Positions 6,912 to 14,389 of a stretch of 16,486 nt of DNA are shown here, in pieces (positions within the stretch are counted from its first letter, which is position 1; each line of letters opens with the position of its first letter). This DNA comes from CAYJAD01 sp964370835. Lineage in GTDB: Bacteria; Desulfobacterota; Desulfovibrionia; Desulfovibrionales; Desulfovibrionaceae. Both the position numbers and the translations under genes were made by a program. The stretch lies in contig CAYJLO010000067.1 of assembly GCA_964370835.1 (NCBI GenBank), positions 1 to 16,486 of the forward strand. Direction: 5' to 3'. The notes below the pieces were generated by a model. That model was not told the origin of the DNA. It made no database searches and saw only the letters and a list, made by a program, of their open reading frames with translations.

Positions 6912-9083
6912 TTATTTACGCAAATTTTCAGCTAAAAGCTCAGCAATATGCGTGACTTTAAGACCCTGTTGTTGTTTTTCGGCGCCGCCACCAATTTGCA
7001 TGACGCAACCGGGGCAGTCCACCACCAAGCGCGATGCGCCTGTTTCTTTGGCATTGGCCAATTTCATTTCCAAAAGATTCTTGGAAATGCCGGGGAACTT
7101 CATGGAGTAAGATCCACCAAAGCCGCAACATACGTCTTCTTCTTTGCTGGGCACATATTCTGCGGCATTATCGATGAGCGCACGGGGCTCTTCGGTGACG
7201 CCAAGGCCACGGCAAAGGTGACAAGATGCGTGATAGGTGACTCTTTCTGAGCTCTTGTTGAAGTCTTCGGCGCTCAAACCAAGCTTGTTATGCACAAAGG
7301 AACTGAAGTCCATGACTTTATCCGCAAAGAGTTCGCAACGGGTTTTAATACCGGCGTCGGCTTTGGGGTCATCACCCACAATGTCTTTGTAGGTGTGTTT
7401 CAAGTGCGAAGCACAAGAGGTGCATAAGGTCACAATGGCATCGTATTGATTGGCATCAAAAGCCATGATGTTTTGGCGCGCCACAGATTTTGAGGTTTTT
7501 CTTTGACCCATCATTTCCAAGGGAAGACCGCAGCAACTTTGCTCCATGGGGAAATCCACAGCCACATTGTGCTTGTTGAAAATTTCCACGGCGGCTTTGA
7601 GCTGATGGGGGTAGATGAAGTCTTGAGCGCAGCCGGCAAAAAGGGCAACCTTAAAGCGGGGCTGAGACAGACGGGGTTGTATTTTTTCCCACTGGTCGCG
7701 GAAAGATTCTTTGGCAATGGCAGGAAGTGCTTTGAATTCATGCTTGGCAAAGAAAATGGATGGCAAGTGACGCTGATACGCATCGCCGCGAGAGGTGGGA
7801 AGCTGTGCATATTTGGCAAACTTTAAGAGGCTATGGAACATCTTGCGATTTTTCATGACGGCGCTTAACAGCGTCGCTTCCATGGGGGTGCCTTCTTCTT
7901 CGTTGAGGCGCACACGGATTTCACGAATAAGACGGGGTAAATCAATGCCGCCGGCGCAAATATTCTTACAAGCTTCACAGTTTACGCAGTTTTGAGCCAG
8001 CACTTTAGCCTTATCTCTTCCGTGGAAGAAATAGGTTAAAATAAGACCGATGGCGCCAATATAAATATAGCCCATGCGGTGACCGCCCACCAAACGATAC
8101 ACAGGGCACACGTTGGCGCAAGCACCACAGCGTACACAGCGGAAGATTTGGGAGAATAAAGGATCTTTGGCCAATGCGCTACGACCGTTATCCAAAAGGA
8201 TAATGTGCATTTCCTTTTTCTTGCCATCTGCAGACTCACCCGTCCATTCACCTGGGCCAGTGAACCATGTCACATAGGTGGTGAGCAGCTGAGCTGTGGC
8301 ATTACGAGGCAGAATTTGCAAGGCGTTCATGGCATCATCCAAGGTGGGGATGAGCTTATCTAAGCCAGCAATGGCCACGTGCACACGGGGAAGTGTGGAC
8401 ACAAGACGCGCATTACCTTCGTTGGTACAGGTGGCAAAGGCACCTGTTTCGGCAACGCAAAAGTTGGCACCGGTGACGCCCATGTCTGCATCAATGAATT
8501 TGGCGCGTAATTCTTTACGAGCCACTTTTACAAGGTGATCCACGTCGTGATCTTCTTTTTCTCCGGTAACTTTGGAGAAATCGTCGGCCACTTCGTAGCG
8601 TGAAAGGTGAATGGCCGGCATAACCATATGTGAAGGGCCTTCACCGCGAAGCTGAATGATATATTCGCCAAGATCTGTTTCATCCACGGTGAAACCTTCA
8701 GCTTCCAAATGGGTATTGAGCTGTGTTTCTTCACTGGTCATGGATTTGGACTTGGCAATGCGTTGTACGCCGGCTTCCTTGGCAATGCGGGCCATGATTT
8801 CATTGGCTTCATTGGCTGTGGCGGCGCGGTGTACTATGACACCCTTGGCTTCGGCATTTTTCTTGAATTCTTCGTACAGCTCTTCAAGATTTTGCGCAGC
8901 TTTATCCTTAACGCAAGCAATCTTTTCTATGATTTCAGGGGCGTTAATTTGCTTGAAAACATTTTCGCGGTTGGCCTTATAAGCCACGGCGAAGTTGTCC
9001 AAGGTTTTGCGCAAAAAGGTGTTGTCCAAAGCTTCATCAAGCTGTTGACCGTATTCCGTGGAATTTTTGGGGGCATTATGCAT
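6912..9083 (-). CDS. lutB: L-lactate dehydrogenase FeS subunit, LutB-LutA fusion
   Basis: 723 residues. The N-terminal part (to about residue 305) is a LUD/LutB domain, with VTGANFCVAETGAF at about 203-216. A ferredoxin-like segment follows, with cysteines 316/319/322/326 and 366/369/372/376; the second cluster motif ends in CAGG instead of the usual CP. The C-terminal part (about 475-700) carries two CCG domains of the LutA type: Cys485 with CCG 517-519, and Cys621 with CCG 652-654 and CPGC 690-693. So one chain does the work that LutA and LutB do as separate proteins in Bacillus. The complex with LutC oxidises L-lactate to pyruvate at the inner face of the membrane. The ATG at 9083 shares one base with the lutC stop (TAATG) and has GGAGG upstream, which implies translational coupling. 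The L isomer is inferred from the family. Confidence 0.93.
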   Translation of the reverse strand: MHNAPKNSTEYGQQLDEALDNTFLRKTLDNFAVAYKANRENVFKQINAPEIIEKIACVKDKAAQNLEELYEEFKKNAEAKGVIVHRAATANEANEIMARIAKEAGVQRIAKSKSMTSEETQLNTHLEAEGFTVDETDLGEYIIQLRGEGPSHMVMPAIHLSRYEVADDFSKVTGEKEDHDVDHLVKVARKELRAKFIDADMGVTGANFCVAETGAFATCTNEGNARLVSTLPRVHVAIAGLDKLIPTLDDAMNALQILPRNATAQLLTTYVTWFTGPGEWTGESADGKKKEMHIILLDNGRSALAKDPLFSQIFRCVRCGACANVCPVYRLVGGHRMGYIYIGAIGLILTYFFHGRDKAKVLAQNCVNCEACKNICAGGIDLPRLIREIRVRLNEEEGTPMEATLLSAVMKNRKMFHSLLKFAKYAQLPTSRGDAYQRHLPSIFFAKHEFKALPAIAKESFRDQWEKIQPRLSQPRFKVALFAGCAQDFIYPHQLKAAVEIFNKHNVAVDFPMEQSCCGLPLEMMGQRKTSKSVARQNIMAFDANQYDAIVTLCTSCASHLKHTYKDIVGDDPKADAGIKTRCELFADKVMDFSSFVHNKLGLSAEDFNKSSERVTYHASCHLCRGLGVTEEPRALIDNAAEYVPSKEEDVCCGFGGSYSMKFPGISKNLLEMKLANAKETGASRLVVDCPGCVMQIGGGAEKQQQGLKVTHIAELLAENLRK

Positions 9084-9709
9084 TACACGTCCTCCAAAAT
9101 GATGATGTGTTGTTCTAAGGGACCGTGCACGCCCACTGCAGGAACACGTTCAATGTCTGCTGTGCGGCTGGGGCCGGATATGAAGGCTGAGTAAGCGCCG
9201 GGCTTTTGCTGCATTTCGCGTAAAATGGGTGCCACGTCAAAGAGCTCCGGATAAATGGTGGATTTTTTCACCATGAAAATGCAAATTTCGCTCATCATGG
9301 TGGCTAAACGCTTTTCTTCACTGTCAGAGTTCACAAGACAGGTACCGGAAGCGGCCACGGCACATTCGGCTGTACCAAAGCCAATATCTACGCCGGCCAA
9401 GTATTTACGTAAGCCTTTTTCAATGCAGACATAATTTTGTTCGGCACAGGCTTTTTCCAATTTTGCATATAAAGCAGGGTCGAGGCCAGGGGCGGTGACA
9501 ATGCGGTTGAGGCGCGTAGGAATACCATCGGCCGTGAGGGGGCCTTTTTCTGTTCCGGGTTCATCAGCTAAGATTTCGCAAGGCTTTTTCTTGGCACAGA
9601 TGTCCAATACGTAGGCTAGTGCTTCATCTTCTGTGTTTACTTTCACAACCTTGGCCCCCACCACGGCGGCTTTGGTGCAAAAGGTTTCGAGTATAGCTTC
9701 TTGATTCAT
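9083..9709 (-). CDS. lutC: LutC-like LUD-domain subunit of L-lactate dehydrogenase
   Basis: 208 residues, a single LUD domain of the usual LutC length. Recognisable segments are GIPTRLNRIVTAPGLD (62-77), GFGTAECAVAASGT (110-123) and SGPSRTADIE (178-187) followed by GVHGPLEQHIIIL. These are typical of LutC. It works with LutA/LutB in L-lactate oxidation; the exact catalytic role of LutC is not settled. I chose the ATG at 9709, which has GGGAGTT upstream; the longer open frame to 9820 would overlap the previous gene and adds no conserved residues. It sits between the D-lactate dehydrogenase FeS subunit (17-base gap) and the LutB-LutA fusion (one-base overlap). Confidence 0.92.
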   Translation of the reverse strand: MNQEAILETFCTKAAVVGAKVVKVNTEDEALAYVLDICAKKKPCEILADEPGTEKGPLTADGIPTRLNRIVTAPGLDPALYAKLEKACAEQNYVCIEKGLRKYLAGVDIGFGTAECAVAASGTCLVNSDSEEKRLATMMSEICIFMVKKSTIYPELFDVAPILREMQQKPGAYSAFISGPSRTADIERVPAVGVHGPLEQHIIILEDV

Positions 9710-9726
9710 GATACAACTCCCTAGGG

Positions 9727-11025
9727 TTAAGAAAGGGACTCTGCATAAAGCTCTATGCAGTGTTTCACTTGTATGGCATCGCCTTGTTGAGAGAGCATAT
9801 CTTCCAATTGCATCATGCAAGCAGGACAGCCCGTGGCCACCACTTCTGCGCCGCTATTGGCCACATTTTGGCGTTTACGCTGTCCTATTTTGGAAGAAAA
9901 CTCGTAATGGAAAAGGTTGAAAGAGCCGCCGCAACCACAGCAACGATCTGCTTCTTGCATTTCCACAAGGCTATACTTGGGGTTAAGCTGTGCCACAATG
10001 CGTGGCTCTGCACTTACACCCAAAGATTTTTTTAAGTGGCAAGGATCATGATAGGTGACTTTTACCTTCTGATCATTGGAGGTGGTACCTTCCAATTTAA
10101 GACCCAAAATTTGCACCAAGAATTTACTAATATCCATGGCTTTTGGGGCAATTTCTTGCACTAATTTTTTTTCTTCAAAGCGCATGCGGTCTGCGTAGCG
10201 TGGCCAATATTCTTCAATGGTGGCTGTGCAGGAACCGCAAGGCGTGATGAGGTAATCAAATTTTTCCTTGGAAAGAGCCGCTAAATTGGCCTTGGTTTGG
10301 GCTACCATGCCTGTAATATCACCTGAAGTGATGGCAGGGATGCCGCAACAGGTAAGGCCTTTTGGCATGAAAATACCCACGCCATGGTGGTGCAATACCT
10401 TAAGGCAAGCTTCACTCATTTGTGTGTACATTTTGTCCCCAAGGCATCCAGGGAAGAAAGCCACTTTTATATTACTTTTGCCAGCGGGGATGTTGAGTTC
10501 CCCTTGGGTGGCATGCAGTGGCTTTTTGGCCAAGGGACGAATATAGCGCGAACCAATGATTTTATCCAATATGGGTGCACGGCTGGTTTTTTGTGCATTG
10601 AGCGAAGGGCGAAAGAGCAAAGGCTGGCAAGGCGCCCCAATGCGCATGGCTAAGTTAAAGATGGTGGGTTTTGCCAAGAGCGTACGGAAGATAACTTTTT
10701 TCAAGGGGTGTAAGCCCACATAGGCAAAAACTATTTCGCGTGCTTCCAAGAAAACATCAATGATTTGTACACCGGAAGGGCAGTTGGCCTGACATGAGCC
10801 GCAAAGTAAACAGCGGCCCAATTTTTCAGCCACAGCTTCTGGGTCTTCAATGAGTCTATGGGCAAGGTTGTCTACCAAGGCCAATTTGCCGCGAGCCACG
10901 TCGGCTTCCATCATGGAAGCACCAAAGGTGGGGCACACAGCTTGGCAAAGGCCGCACTTCATACAAGCGATGATGCGGTCATCAAGAGCCATGAGTTGAT
11001 CGGCTAAGCGTTGTAAATCTGTCAC
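9727..11025 (-). CDS. glcF: D-lactate dehydrogenase FeS subunit, GlcF-like
   Basis: 432 residues. Two 4Fe-4S motifs lie near the N terminus: Cys21/24/27/31 (CMKCGLCQAVCP) and Cys72/75/78/82 (CLLCGSCQANCP). Two CCG domains follow: FPGC with TCCGIP and CGSC, then YHDPCH with CCGCGG and GCPAC. This is the layout of GlcF/heterodisulfide-reductase-D-like subunits that take electrons from the FAD subunit and hand them to quinone or a membrane partner. The start is a GTG at 11025 with AAGAGGA eight bases upstream; no better ATG is nearby. It follows the FAD subunit gene after 16 bases. The name glcF reflects similarity; lactate is the likelier substrate given the neighbours, with glycolate possible. 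Confidence 0.9.
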   Translation of the reverse strand: MTDLQRLADQLMALDDRIIACMKCGLCQAVCPTFGASMMEADVARGKLALVDNLAHRLIEDPEAVAEKLGRCLLCGSCQANCPSGVQIIDVFLEAREIVFAYVGLHPLKKVIFRTLLAKPTIFNLAMRIGAPCQPLLFRPSLNAQKTSRAPILDKIIGSRYIRPLAKKPLHATQGELNIPAGKSNIKVAFFPGCLGDKMYTQMSEACLKVLHHHGVGIFMPKGLTCCGIPAITSGDITGMVAQTKANLAALSKEKFDYLITPCGSCTATIEEYWPRYADRMRFEEKKLVQEIAPKAMDISKFLVQILGLKLEGTTSNDQKVKVTYHDPCHLKKSLGVSAEPRIVAQLNPKYSLVEMQEADRCCGCGGSFNLFHYEFSSKIGQRKRQNVANSGAEVVATGCPACMMQLEDMLSQQGDAIQVKHCIELYAESLS

Positions 11026-11041
11026 AATATATTCCTCTTGG

Positions 11042-12427
11042 CTAGATGCTTACAAGCTTGGTGGGGTTAAGCAGACCTTTGGGGTCAAGTGCTTTACGCA
11101 AGCGACGTGAGAATAAGATGGTTCCCTTGGAGGTTTCTTTTTCCATCCACTTTGATTTAGCTGTACCGATGCCGTGTTCGCCGGAAAGGGTGCCGCCAAG
11201 GCTTAGGGCCACGTCAAAGATTTCGTCAACGGCGGCTTCTACGCGGTGGAACTCTTGCTCATCACGCTTATCACAAAGGATGGTGGGGTGTAGGTTACCG
11301 TCGCCGGCATGGCCAAAGGTCCCGATTTCAAGCTTGTATTGAGCGGCAATGCGGTCAAGAGCTTGCATCATGGCAGGGATTTTAGAGCGGGGTACAGTGG
11401 CATCTTCAAGCACTGTGGTGGGCTTACAGCGAGCCAATACAGGCAATGCCATGCGGCGGGCTTCCCAAAGTTTGGTTTTTTCTTCAGCATCTTTAGCCAC
11501 GTGGATTTGTGTGGCCTTACATTGTTTCAAGATTTTTTCCACGGCTTCAGCTTCGTCAGCCACTTGAGCTGGGTGGCCATCCACTTCTATAAGAAGAATG
11601 GCTGCAGCGTCACGGGGTAAGCCTGCCTTGGTATAGTCATCCACACGAACAATGGTGTTATTGTCGAGGAATTCTAGGGTACAAGGTACTATGTGAGCAG
11701 CAATGATTCCGGCAACAGCTTCAGCGGCGTCATGCATGGAGTTAAATACAGCCATGAGCGCTTTGCTGGCTTTAGGCGGTGGAACAAGCTTCATGATGGC
11801 TTGAGAAATAACGCCCAAGGTACCTTCTGATTGCACCATAAGACCGGCAAGATTGTAACCTGTTACGCATTTTACTGTGCGAGAACCAGATGTTACGCGT
11901 TCGCCTGTGGCATCAAAGAAATCAATGCCCATGAGGTAATCTTTAGTAACGCCGTATTTCAATCCACGAAGGCCACCGGCATTTTCGGCAATGTTACCAC
12001 CCATGGTGGAAACAGCTTGTGAGCCTGGATCTGGAGGATAAAAGAGGCCGGCTTTGGCCACTTCGGCGGCAAAATGTGCTGTTACAACGCCAGGTTCCAC
12101 AATGGCATAGAGGTCTTCGCGGTTAATTTCAATGATTTTGGTTAAGGCATTGGTGAGAATGACAACATTTTCGGGACTGTCAGGAATGGTACCACCAGAA
12201 AGGTTAGTGCCGGCGCCGCGTACTGTCATGGGTATACCATGATTATAGAGTTTTTTTACAGTGGCACCCAGTGCTTCAACGCTGGTTGGACGCACCACAA
12301 GGGATGGTACAATTTGTTGTAATACTGCAGAGTCATAAGCGTAGCTTTGTCTGTCTGCTTCAGAAGAAAATACATTTTCCTTGCCCAAAAGGGTTTCAAA
12401 ATCATTGGTTAAAGCCTGGTTTGACAT
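11042..12427 (-). CDS. glcD: FAD-dependent D-lactate dehydrogenase, GlcD-like
   Basis: 461 residues, the standard length for GlcD/DLD proteins. The FAD-binding (PCMH) half has RGAGTNLSGG (70-79), PPDPGS (131-136) and GGNIAENAGG (143-152). The C-terminal half has FGHAGDGNLHP (371-381) and SGEHGIG (415-421), the conserved active-site segments. It oxidises a D-2-hydroxyacid, probably D-lactate, to the keto acid and reduces FAD. The ATG at 12427 has CGGAGGAC upstream. It is the first gene of the cluster, with the GlcF-like subunit next. No GlcE homologue is present, as expected for the two-subunit form in sulfate reducers. Substrate is inferred from context. Confidence 0.93.
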   Translation of the reverse strand: MSNQALTNDFETLLGKENVFSSEADRQSYAYDSAVLQQIVPSLVVRPTSVEALGATVKKLYNHGIPMTVRGAGTNLSGGTIPDSPENVVILTNALTKIIEINREDLYAIVEPGVVTAHFAAEVAKAGLFYPPDPGSQAVSTMGGNIAENAGGLRGLKYGVTKDYLMGIDFFDATGERVTSGSRTVKCVTGYNLAGLMVQSEGTLGVISQAIMKLVPPPKASKALMAVFNSMHDAAEAVAGIIAAHIVPCTLEFLDNNTIVRVDDYTKAGLPRDAAAILLIEVDGHPAQVADEAEAVEKILKQCKATQIHVAKDAEEKTKLWEARRMALPVLARCKPTTVLEDATVPRSKIPAMMQALDRIAAQYKLEIGTFGHAGDGNLHPTILCDKRDEQEFHRVEAAVDEIFDVALSLGGTLSGEHGIGTAKSKWMEKETSKGTILFSRRLRKALDPKGLLNPTKLVSI

Positions 12428-12474
12428 TTGTCCTCCGAATGAAAAAAATCTACATTTACGTGTTTTTTTAGTTA

Positions 12475-12553
12475 TAAGTTAGGGGTCTAATTTCAAATTT
12501 GTAGTAAAAAAGATTCGAATTGTCAATATATCATAGATAAATGCTAAGTTAGG
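12475..12553. repeat. 9-bp direct repeat flanking the lactate promoter
   Basis: TAAGTTAGG occurs at 12475-12483 and again at 12545-12553, 70 bases apart, one copy on each side of the predicted promoter. It could be a pair of regulator sites or chance. Confidence 0.3.
12498..12526 (-). promoter_or_regulatory. Predicted promoter of the lactate operon
   Basis: On the minus strand TTGACA (12526-12521) and TACAAA (12503-12498) are separated by 17 bases, giving a start near 12491 and a leader of about 64 bases. The spacer and -10 contain the short palindromes ATTCGAAT (12513-12520) and CAAATTTG (12494-12501). No sigma-54 type promoter (TGGCAC-N5-TTGC) was seen. Confidence 0.5.
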
Positions 12554-12733
12554 ATGTTGTTGCTCTGTGCAAAAAAGTAGGAAATGATTGGGAATTTTAG
12601 CACAAGTTCAGGGTAAGAGTGTATGAGCAAAGCGCTTGCACTCTTTTAAAATGTATGGGAAATTGTATCCTATAATTTTAGGAAGAGCGATGTGGGGGTG
12701 CTAGGTATAAAAGCCCCTAAATTGGGGGAATGT
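12554..12733 (+). promoter_or_regulatory. Upstream region of the GT4-like glycosyltransferase
   Basis: With the lactate promoter this fills the 306-base gap between the divergent genes. A perfect TATAAT (12671-12676) is a likely -10, but no good -35 lies 17 bases before it. AAGAGTG (12615-12621) and CACTCTT (12639-12645) form an inverted repeat upstream. In the leader CCCC (12714-12717) can pair either with GGGGG at 12694-12698 or with the ribosome site GGGGG at 12724-12728. Confidence 0.4.
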
Positions 12734-13915
12734 ATGGATAGCGAGAAGTTGAAAATAGTTTTTATTAACTATGGCCCTTACAATGGTTGTAGCGGGGTGC
12801 ACATACATTTTCTTGCCAATGCTCTCGTGGAGCTTGGCCATGAGTGCTGTGTTTTTTTACATATAACAGATAGGGCTGCGGAATATTTTGGAAAACCATT
12901 ATACCCAATATATAAATGCTCAGATATTCAACATTTCCCCGAAGAGTTTTTTGATGATAGCGTATTGCATGTTTGGACTACACGAGAAGCTGTAAGAGTT
13001 CCTACTGCTTTTATACGCAAGCGTAATAAGCGTCCCTATATTGTGCACTTGGAAGATAATGAAATACTTATCACAGGTCAGGAATTGGGTGCGGCAACTT
13101 TGCAAGAACAAAAAAAATTAGTCAAAGAAAATCCTAATTTAGTCAAAAATTTCATTTTAACCAATCCTTTGCTTTTTGAACCTTTCATGCGTGCTTCGGC
13201 AGGTGTTACTTGCATCATTAGGAAATTAGAAGAATTTGTGCCCGAGGGGGTTCCTAGAATGACTTTTTGGCCGGCATGTGAGGAGTCTTTTTTTGCAATT
13301 TCGTTGGAAAGGGACCTTGTTGCACGGAAAATTTGTGAAATGGAAGATGATACTTTCGTTTTAGTTTATCCGGGGGCCATACATGAATTCAACGGCGAAA
13401 GCTTTGTTCAATTGCTTTTGGCTGTGGAGCAATTGCATAAAGAAGGTTTTTCCTTGCAAATTTTGCGCACCGGAAGAGAAGATTATAAGTATGACGATGC
13501 GACGTTGGAATTATATAAAAAATATGTGGTCTGGGCAGGAGAGGTTGAGGCAAATGAATTAGCACCTTATGTTGCCTTGGCAGATTTTTTGGTGCAGCCG
13601 GGGGGCCCGGGGGCTTTTGATGACTATCGTTTTCCGTCAAAAATTCCCTACTTTCTCGCCAGTGGGCGCCCTGTGATTTTGCCTAACTGTAATGTGGCAG
13701 AAAAACTTCAGCACGGGTCCAATTGTTTTTTGATGAAAGAAGGCAGCAATGAAGAAATAACCAAGTATCTGAGAATGCTGATACTTCATCCTTCCCTTGC
13801 TAAATCCATGGGGCAAAAAGGGCGCGCCGCGTCTCGAGCTTTATTTAGCTGGAAAAAGTCTGCACAGGCTTTAGTGCCATTTTACAGGCAAGCTTTGGCA
13901 AACCATGCATCATAG
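12734..13915 (+). CDS. GT4-like family glycosyltransferase (GT-B fold)
   Basis: 393 residues. The N-terminal domain begins KIVFINYGPYNGCSGVH with the glycine-rich loop of GT-B enzymes. The C-terminal domain begins with VYPGAIHEFNGESF (211-224). It carries VWAGEVEANELAPYVALADFLVQPG (266-290), then RFPSKIPYFLASGRPVI (299-315), the region that binds the nucleotide-sugar donor in GT4 enzymes. The donor and acceptor are unknown; a role in envelope polysaccharide or surface glycan synthesis is inferred. I chose the ATG at 12734 (GGGGGA upstream) over a GTG at 12692 whose added residues are not conserved-looking. The gene appears more A/T-rich than the lactate cluster. Its stop codon overlaps the convergent EVE-domain gene by six bases, and its probable terminator lies inside that gene. 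Confidence 0.82.
   Translation: MDSEKLKIVFINYGPYNGCSGVHIHFLANALVELGHECCVFLHITDRAAEYFGKPLYPIYKCSDIQHFPEEFFDDSVLHVWTTREAVRVPTAFIRKRNKRPYIVHLEDNEILITGQELGAATLQEQKKLVKENPNLVKNFILTNPLLFEPFMRASAGVTCIIRKLEEFVPEGVPRMTFWPACEESFFAISLERDLVARKICEMEDDTFVLVYPGAIHEFNGESFVQLLLAVEQLHKEGFSLQILRTGREDYKYDDATLELYKKYVVWAGEVEANELAPYVALADFLVQPGGPGAFDDYRFPSKIPYFLASGRPVILPNCNVAEKLQHGSNCFLMKEGSNEEITKYLRMLILHPSLAKSMGQKGRAASRALFSWKKSAQALVPFYRQALANHAS
13853..13872 (-). terminator. Weak terminator candidate for the EVE-domain gene
   Basis: On the minus strand AAAG and CTTT pair with an inner CT/AG after one mismatch, then run into TTTTT (13857-13853). It lies about 40 bases past the EVE stop, inside the convergent glycosyltransferase gene. 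The stem is short and only weakly supported. Confidence 0.3.
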
Positions 13916-14377
13916 TTGTGTTATGCCGGCCATGGTCATAATATGAGTAAAGGCTTGCGCAGGCACTTCTTGCACCGAAAGGCGGGAGCCTTTTTTCATA
14001 AGCTCCATATGCCCAAGTTCCGGTTCTTCACGCAGGTTTGTTCGCGAGAGGGGCACTTGAAAGCTTTGCACCAAGCGCACATCAACCATATACCATAAGG
14101 GGTGATCTGGTGTGGAGCGAGGATCAAAGTGGTCACTGTCTTCTTCCCAAGAAGTATGGTCGGGGTAGGCTTCGCGTACTATCTCAACAACTCCTGTAAT
14201 CTCAGGGTTTTTTCCACTGTGATAGAAAAAGCCTTGATCTCCAAGTTTCATGGAACGCATGAAATTACGTGCTTGATAATTACGCACGCCATCCCAAGAG
14301 GTAGTTTGCTGCGTAGCATTTTGCAAATCTTGCCATGAGAAGCATTCTCTTTCGCTTTTAAAAAGCCAATAATTCAT
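13910..14377 (-). CDS. EVE (PUA-like) domain protein
   Basis: 155 residues, the usual size of stand-alone EVE-domain proteins. It begins MNYWLFKSE, continues with SWDGVRNYQARNFMRSMKLGDQGFFYHSG (27-55) and has TGVVEIVREAYPDHT (61-75), the family's signature segments. EVE domains resemble PUA and YTH folds and are thought to bind modified nucleic-acid bases; the role of this group in bacteria is not firmly known. The ATG at 14377 has GTGGAGATTACC upstream; an extra in-frame start four codons earlier is less good. It lies 12 bases after the GT2 gene and is probably cotranscribed with it. Its stop overlaps the end of the convergent GT4-like gene. Confidence 0.88.
   Translation of the reverse strand: MNYWLFKSERECFSWQDLQNATQQTTSWDGVRNYQARNFMRSMKLGDQGFFYHSGKNPEITGVVEIVREAYPDHTSWEEDSDHFDPRSTPDHPLWYMVDVRLVQSFQVPLSRTNLREEPELGHMELMKKGSRLSVQEVPAQAFTHIMTMAGITQL
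13978..13997 (+). terminator. Terminator of the GT4-like gene, inside the EVE gene
   Basis: AAAGGC (13978-13983), a GGGA tetraloop, and GCCTTT (13988-13993) form a perfect 6-bp hairpin whose T run continues to 13996 (six Ts in all). It lies 63 bases after the GT4-like stop on its coding strand. The same bases encode part of MKKGSRLS in the EVE protein on the other strand. Confidence 0.65.
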
Positions 14378-14389
14378 GGTAATCTCCAC

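Noticed and set aside
9710..9820. Longer lutC start at 9820
   Set aside because: It would overlap the end of the preceding gene, adds no conserved residues, and the ATG at 9709 has a good ribosome site.
12511..12522. GATTCGAATT resembling a tRNA T-loop
   Set aside because: No acceptor, D or anticodon stems can be built around it; it lies in the lactate promoter spacer.
12428..12691. Sigma-54 promoter for the lactate operon
   Set aside because: No TGGCAC-N5-TTGC pattern was found on the minus strand; a sigma-70 type pair is present instead.
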